Below are positions 58,979 through 64,000 of a stretch of DNA of 64,000 bases, in pieces. How positions within the stretch are numbered: the stretch's first letter is position 1; each line of letters begins with the position of its first letter. Source of the stretch: Rhinopithecus roxellana. Its lineage: Eukaryota; Chordata; Mammalia; Primates; Cercopithecidae. Location of the stretch: positions 137,701,463 to 137,765,462 of the forward strand of contig NC_044554.1 of NCBI RefSeq assembly GCF_007565055.1. Reading direction: 5' to 3'. The notes under the pieces were generated by a model, which had not been told where the DNA came from, ran no database searches, and saw only the letters and a list, made by a program, of their open reading frames with translations. The position numbers were made by a program, and so were the translations under genes.

Positions 58979-59130
58979 CTGTTGGAGGGATTATGTAATA
59001 AAAGTGTTGCAAAAAACTACAGCACCATCAGATTGCTTCCAAACATAAAGGAATAAAGTATCTCTCACACTTCAAACGCTTAAATTAGGCAGTACTTATG
59101 ATCCACAGGAGGGGAATATTTTAAAATTCA
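58979..59130 (+). repeat. Copy A of a dispersed 150-bp direct duplication
   Basis: ctgttggagggattatgtaa through ttttaaaattca matches 61704-61857 at about 90 percent by eye, same orientation. Shared stretches include gtgttgcaaaaaactacagc and aaagtatctctcacacttca. It interrupts the L1ME, so this copy is the inserted one. Confidence 0.9.
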
Positions 59131-59205
59131 TATATACCTACACTTGGATATATAGATATATACTGACACTTAGATAAATAGATATATACCTACACTTAGT
59201 TATAT
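59131..59205. repeat. 26-bp AT-rich tandem repeat
   Basis: Two and a half units of the type cctacacttggatatatagatatata (units at 59137-59162 and 59163-59188, partial to 59199), directly after the duplicated block and before the L1ME resumes. Confidence 0.85.
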
Positions 59206-59715
59206 ATCTAAGATAAATGAAACATATGCCCACACAAAAACATACATGATTGTTCATAACGCTATATAAGTAATAGCCAAAGTCTGGAAATGACCAAATG
59301 TCCATTAACAAGTGAATGGATTAAAATATTTCATACAATGGAATACTACTAGGCAATAAAGAGGAAGAATTACTGATACACGGTACAATGTAGATGAATC
59401 TCAAAATACTCTGTGTAAAAGAAGCCAGATAAAAATTAGTGTATACTACATAATGACATTTATAGGAAGCTCTAGAAATAGCAAACTAATCTATAGTGAC
59501 AGAAAACAAATTTGTGGTTGGGAAAGTGGTGAGAGGGTCCGATTACAAAGAGGCACAAGAAAACCTTTGTGGCTAATGGATATGCTCCTTATCTTGAGTG
59601 TGGTGATGATTTTATTGATATATTCAAATGTCAAAACTCATCAAGTCATACACTTTGAAGATGTAAAGTTTATAGGATGTAAACTGTGTTGCAATAAAGT
59701 TGTATGAAAATTTTA
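59206..59715 (+). mobile_element. L1ME-type LINE, 3' end
   Basis: ataaatgaaacatatgccca, attgttcataacgctatata, aaatgtccattaacaagtga and an L1ME 3' UTR ending near 59715. Frame 59453-59707 is 3' UTR-derived. Confidence 0.75.
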
Positions 59716-59975
59716 AAAGACTGAAACAAGATGAAACAAGAAAGAATGAAAACAAGGGAAAGATAATTTTAACTCACCTACCCATCTGTGCCTAAGGTTA
59801 TCCAAATATTTCAAAAGAAAAATCATGCTTGACTAGATGTGCTAAATGCACTCAATTATAACTCTTTAGAACCAGAGCTAATCTATTGCATCCGTCATTC
59901 AGGGTTAGTTAAACTTACTATGGTAACAGAAGAAACTATCTGCCTTTGTTAAGCAAACATTAAAACTACTAACCT
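59716..59975. other. No recognisable feature
   Basis: AT-rich; nothing identified. Confidence 0.4.
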
Positions 59976-60023
59976 AAAAAAAATAAAAAAATAAAATAAA
60001 AAATAAAAAAATAAAAAAAAAGT
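59976..60023. repeat. A-rich (AAAAAAT)n microsatellite
   Basis: Imperfect repeats of aaaaaat/aaaat across 48 bases. Confidence 0.9.
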
Positions 60024-61703
60024 AAAGGCAACCACCAGTATCATGAAAAGCTAGAGTTAATAGTGTTTTCAGAATAAGACTTATTAGGCAAACTTGCATT
60101 TGATACCTTATCTACCATGAACAATCTGAACGAGTCTGTCAAAGTGAATCAGTCTGGGCACCAGTCCTTCTCTTTCCTTGTGATCTACTTCACATGATTT
60201 TTACACCAGTAAGTAAGATATCAAGCTAGCTTCACTCCCCTTTGGAGTTAAAAAATAATCATCTTTTACTACAGGGTCTTATTATATATTAAATTTTTCA
60301 TTACAAACTCGTGTCTAAAGAAAACTTATGACGCTGAGAATTTTGAAAAAAGAATGATATTCAGATGCAAACATTCTTAGTGAATGTACTGTCTCAGAAG
60401 ACTCATCTACTACTCTTAGGATGGAGAAGACTTTGGAAAATAGAAAATTCATGATCATTTTTCTCAAACTCAAAGCTGAAATATGACAAAGCATAATCAA
60501 ACCTAGAAGGAAACACAGTAAAAGAAAGTAGTAACTGAGTTACCCCATGGTTAAAGTATGTTTAGCTAGTGCTCCTAAGGAATGAAAGGAGGCAGTAGAG
60601 CCAGTTTATGATAGTACTCAAAACCACTTAGAAAAAGCTCTTCAGAGACCCTTCCTTAGAAAGACAAGGTTATTAATTTCAAGGTAACATTAAATCTGGG
60701 TCAAACAGAAGAAAGTCACTAATACATAACAGAATATCTTCCTCAGAATGTGATTATAGAACAACTAAGCTCTTTACAGAGAAGCAGAAAACATCTCACA
60801 AACTGGAGTAAGCATGATGGTAATTTTCTTCCTAAGGAGAAAACAGCGATCCATCACTCTCACTCTGATACCTAATAAACACTGGAGTCTCACAGAGAGT
60901 TACTTTTGATTTTAGCTTTACTACTAAGTTTATATACAACTTTGCTCAAATATCAAGCCTTCTGTAATTCTTGCTTTTAATGAGACTGCAAAAGTCTGTC
61001 TTTGAAGATTAACACAAATTGTAAGTTATTTTTGTCAAAAATATGTATTAAATGTTTTAAGCTTAGACAAAAGAAATTATGTCACTAACTTTAAAAAATA
61101 TAAATAAAGAATGTGACTCCAGATGTAAAATACTAAAAAGAAATGTTTTCAACATTAGATTGGAGACTATGTGAAATCTGCAGCTTGATATAATCAAATA
61201 ACCTTGAGTCACTGCCATCTTACACTGACAGACATGTCAAAAGTTCCATTGAGCAAAGCCTTGTATGACGGTCATCAAAAGACTGTAAAGTGATATGCTT
61301 TTCAAAGATGAGATCAAGCAGTCCCATTGAGTCTTGTATTACGGCAGCATTGCAGTGTCATTTTATGAAGTACCATGTGAAGAATACCATGACTTTAGGT
61401 AAGAGTAAACAAAGTTTTTCCTAGATAGAGTACCAAATATAAGTAGATTTTACTATTTACTACACAGTAATCCTAATTATCTGTTTTTTTTATTCTGCAA
61501 GAAAAGAAAGGTTGATTCTATAACCTTTTAAATTTACCAGTGAGCTGACGGAAGTGCATGCAAATTGAAGTAAAACAGCAGCCCTGGGACATGCTAAAAC
61601 ATGACACAGAGGTTGCCAAGGTAACCCACCAGGAGGCTGTCTTGGCATCTTCTGGAATAAAATGGGAAGGAAACATCATAGTGAACAGATGGGGGATGGG
61701 GAT
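60024..61703. other. No recognisable feature
   Basis: About 1.7 kb without a family that I recognise. Frame 61558-61872 (104 codons) runs into the duplicated block and has no known domain. Confidence 0.5.
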
Positions 61704-61857
61704 CTGTTGGCGGGATTATATAATCAAAGTGTTGCAAAAAACTACAGCTACATCAAATTGCTTCCAAACAAAAAGGAACAAAGTATCTCTCACACTTCAA
61801 ATGCATAAATCAGGCAGTATTTATGATCCACAAGAGTGGAATATTTTTAAAATTATT
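61704..61857 (+). repeat. Copy B of a dispersed 150-bp direct duplication
   Basis: Partner of 58979-59130. Here the block is embedded in sequence with no visible break at either side, so it is probably the source copy. Confidence 0.9.
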
Positions 61858-62969
61858 CAACATGTTATTTAAATAATATAAATTTTAAAGTCACTATTAA
61901 ATAATATTTATCAACTTTTATACTTAGAAAAATTCAACAGTTATATGTAACTTATATTCAAGGTGCAGAAGTGATTTTAAATGTGTAATATTTTACTATT
62001 TTGAAGGGTAGTAGGGAGGCAGGTAACTTATCTCAGAAAATGATTTCAAGATTTAAGATCCCAATAGAACAATGGAAGAAAAGAAAAGATGACACTAACG
62101 AATCATTACAGCTAATTGTTCGTTTTACGTTTATTCCTGACATTCTTTTAGAGTTACAAAGTATTCCTTTGATTAGGAGTTGTTGCTTTATGCTTCGCAT
62201 TGCTGCTGTTTCCATTAAACATACACAAAATGCTTTAGTTCCCTCTCTGTGAAGAGCTGATTTTCTCCAACAAGGTTATTCTATAAATAGTCAGTGAATC
62301 TTCTTGGCCTGTCCTTAGGCATTTTTTCTCTCTCCTCTGTCCCTGAAGATTGAATACAAACTCTCTGAGCTGATGAAGGACACACCTGGAGATAGACCGC
62401 TTTAGTGATGTGTGCATGGTAAATTCCACAGCACACGTGGTTGTCATAGCTAAATTGCATTTAAGAATTATATATACAAACAATGTTTCACTGAGAAAAA
62501 GGAATTTAAAAACAATATTTTATCAATTCAGATGTTTATAAACTTGATAACTGAATTTTCCTTTTCATGAAAAATACAGAATTTATGTCGTTGGGAACAT
62601 TGCCCATCATGAGATAACTGGAATCTCTGATTCTATATTTTGGATGACAGTAATCCAATTGATTTGTTTTTAAAAATCAAATGGATTATTTTATGTTGTA
62701 TATTAATTCAAAACAACCAATATTATTTTGCTGTTCTGGTGCAGCAGAGATCAATCTTAGGGCACAATCTTCCTTTGAAGAAACCATTTTCCTTTTAATG
62801 ATTAGCAGATACAGTCCTCCATCTAGTCATATCACTATTTTCTTTGAAATTTTTCAATGTTTCTTATCACCTACAGACTAGTAGGGTCTCCTTACTGTAA
62901 ATCATAGGGCCCCTCTCAATTAAGTCCCTAGAATTCTGCATATATGCAAACTAGGCTCCTGCCACCAGA
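61858..62969. other. No recognisable feature
   Basis: About 1.1 kb with no family or gene recognised; frames 62001-62252 and 62681-62881 lack known domains. Confidence 0.5.
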
Positions 62970-63215
62970 ATTTCTCATTATCTCTGAACATACAGGACTA
63001 CATTGCATTTATTTTTGTCTCTCTGGGGCATCTTTCTCCTTTTCTGAAAACCTGCCTAAGCCCAGCTCACATGTCACATCTTCTGTGAAATAGTGTGCCC
63101 TCTTTTTCTCTCCTAAGGAAGGCAACCAATTTTTTCTCTGCTCCTATAGCACTTTGCATTTATCTAATATAACATCGATCATTAAGCACACTGTGATGTG
63201 TTTTAGAGCTCTATC
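62970..63215 (+). mobile_element. L2 LINE 3' fragment, forward
   Basis: taagcccagctcacatgtca, then catcttctgtgaaatagtgt, then tgctcctatagcactttgca and tatctaatataacatcgatc follow L2 3'-end order. Confidence 0.6.
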
Positions 63216-63249
63216 TTCCATGTATGATATACTTATTGAAGTCAGATTT

Positions 63250-64000
63250 ATGTCTTTTATTAAAACTTTTTTATTTTTTATTACACTTTAAGTACATGTG
63301 CAGAAAATGCAGGTGTGTTACACAGAGTATACACGTGCCATGGTGGTTTGCTGCACCTATCAACCCGACATCTACATTAGGTATTTCTCCTAATGCTATC
63401 CATCCCCTAGACCCCCACCTCCGCCACCCACCCTGACAGGCCCTGGTGTGTGATGATCCCCTCCCTCTGTCCATGGGTTCTCATTGTTCAACTGCCACTT
63501 ATGAGTGAGAACATGCAGTGTTTGGTTTTCTGTTCCTGTGTTAGTTTGCTGAGAATGATGGTTTCCAGCTTCATCCATGTCCCTGCAAAGGACATAAATC
63601 TGTTTTTATGACTGCATAGTATTCGATGGTGTATATGTGCCACATTTTCTCTATCCAGTATATCATTGATGGACTTCTGGGTTGGATCCAAGTCTTTGCT
63701 TTCGTGAATAGTGCTGCAATAAACACACATGTGGATGTATCTTTATAGAATGATTTATAATCCTTTGGGTATATACCCAGTAATGGGATTGTTGGGTCAA
63801 ATGGTATTTCTGGTTCTAGATCCTTGAGAAATCGCCACACTATCTTCCATAATGGTTGAACTAGTTTACAGTCCCACCAACAGTGTAAAAGTATTCCTAT
63901 TTCTCCACATCCTCTCCAGCATCTGTTTTTTCCTGACTTTTTAATGATTGCCATTCTAACTGGCATGAGATGGTATCTCATTTTGGTTTTGATTTACATT
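63250..64000 (-). mobile_element. L1PA-type LINE, reverse, cut by the window edge
   Basis: Reverse L1PA (L1PA7/8 grade by eye). It starts at the 3' end, with decayed poly-T and ttattacactttaagtacat near 63280, then tgctgcacctatcaacccga. It then enters ORF2. The minus frame 63571-63981 (136 codons) contains CWRGCGEIGILLHCWWDCKL, the same Cys/His-rich ORF2 tail as at 37888-38925. It continues beyond 64000. Confidence 0.9.

Overview
This window is nuclear DNA from a primate, most likely an Old World monkey. It carries many Alu elements, which are primate-specific. The youngest one (47578-47880) carries base changes that I recognise as those of the AluYR subfamilies of macaques and baboons, not human AluY. 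The sequence is AT-rich and CpG-poor. I found no bacterial, plasmid or phage content, no CRISPR array, and no host protein-coding exon or structural RNA gene that I can support. No new biological system is claimed.

Most of what can be recognised is transposon debris, often nested. Positions 1-8212 are an ancient L1M carrying two Alus and a Tigger-type DNA transposon, followed directly by a second L1M 3' end. An old LTR split by an AluJ lies at 8636-9442. Positions 10637-18114 hold a complete-layout but dead class I (gammaretrovirus-like) provirus: LTR, tRNA-Pro-type primer site, truncated gag, pro, pol, env, polypurine tract, LTR. Every frame is interrupted. Positions 18115-31091 are mostly unrecognised sequence with MIR, L2, MER5-like and Alu pieces and two perfect inverted repeats (27195-27328). 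Positions 31092-34268 hold a second, shorter provirus with a tRNA-Ser-type primer site, RT/RNase H remnants resembling ERV-L, and an exact 5-bp target duplication.

From 36.8 to 43.6 kb lie an inverted L1ME piece, an L1M hit by a younger L1PA, an inverted L1 split by an MST/THE1-type LTR, and an AluJ. From 43.6 to 52.8 kb there is mostly unrecognised sequence with MIRs and the AluYR. A GC-rich, CpG-dense island at 52880-53480 is the best candidate for a host promoter. Positions 56.6-59.7 kb are an L1ME that contains a hAT-type element, which itself contains an Alu. It also contains a 150-bp duplicate of sequence found 2.7 kb downstream (61704-61857). The window ends inside an inverted L1PA (63250-64000).

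The open reading frames of 60-220 codons are remnants of L1, Alu or ERV, or chance frames. The only functional layout that hangs together is that of the two dead proviruses, whose parts are annotated one by one. Family names come from recalled consensus sequences without a database search. Boundaries are by eye, usually good to about 10 bases where a target duplication is visible and about 50 bases otherwise.
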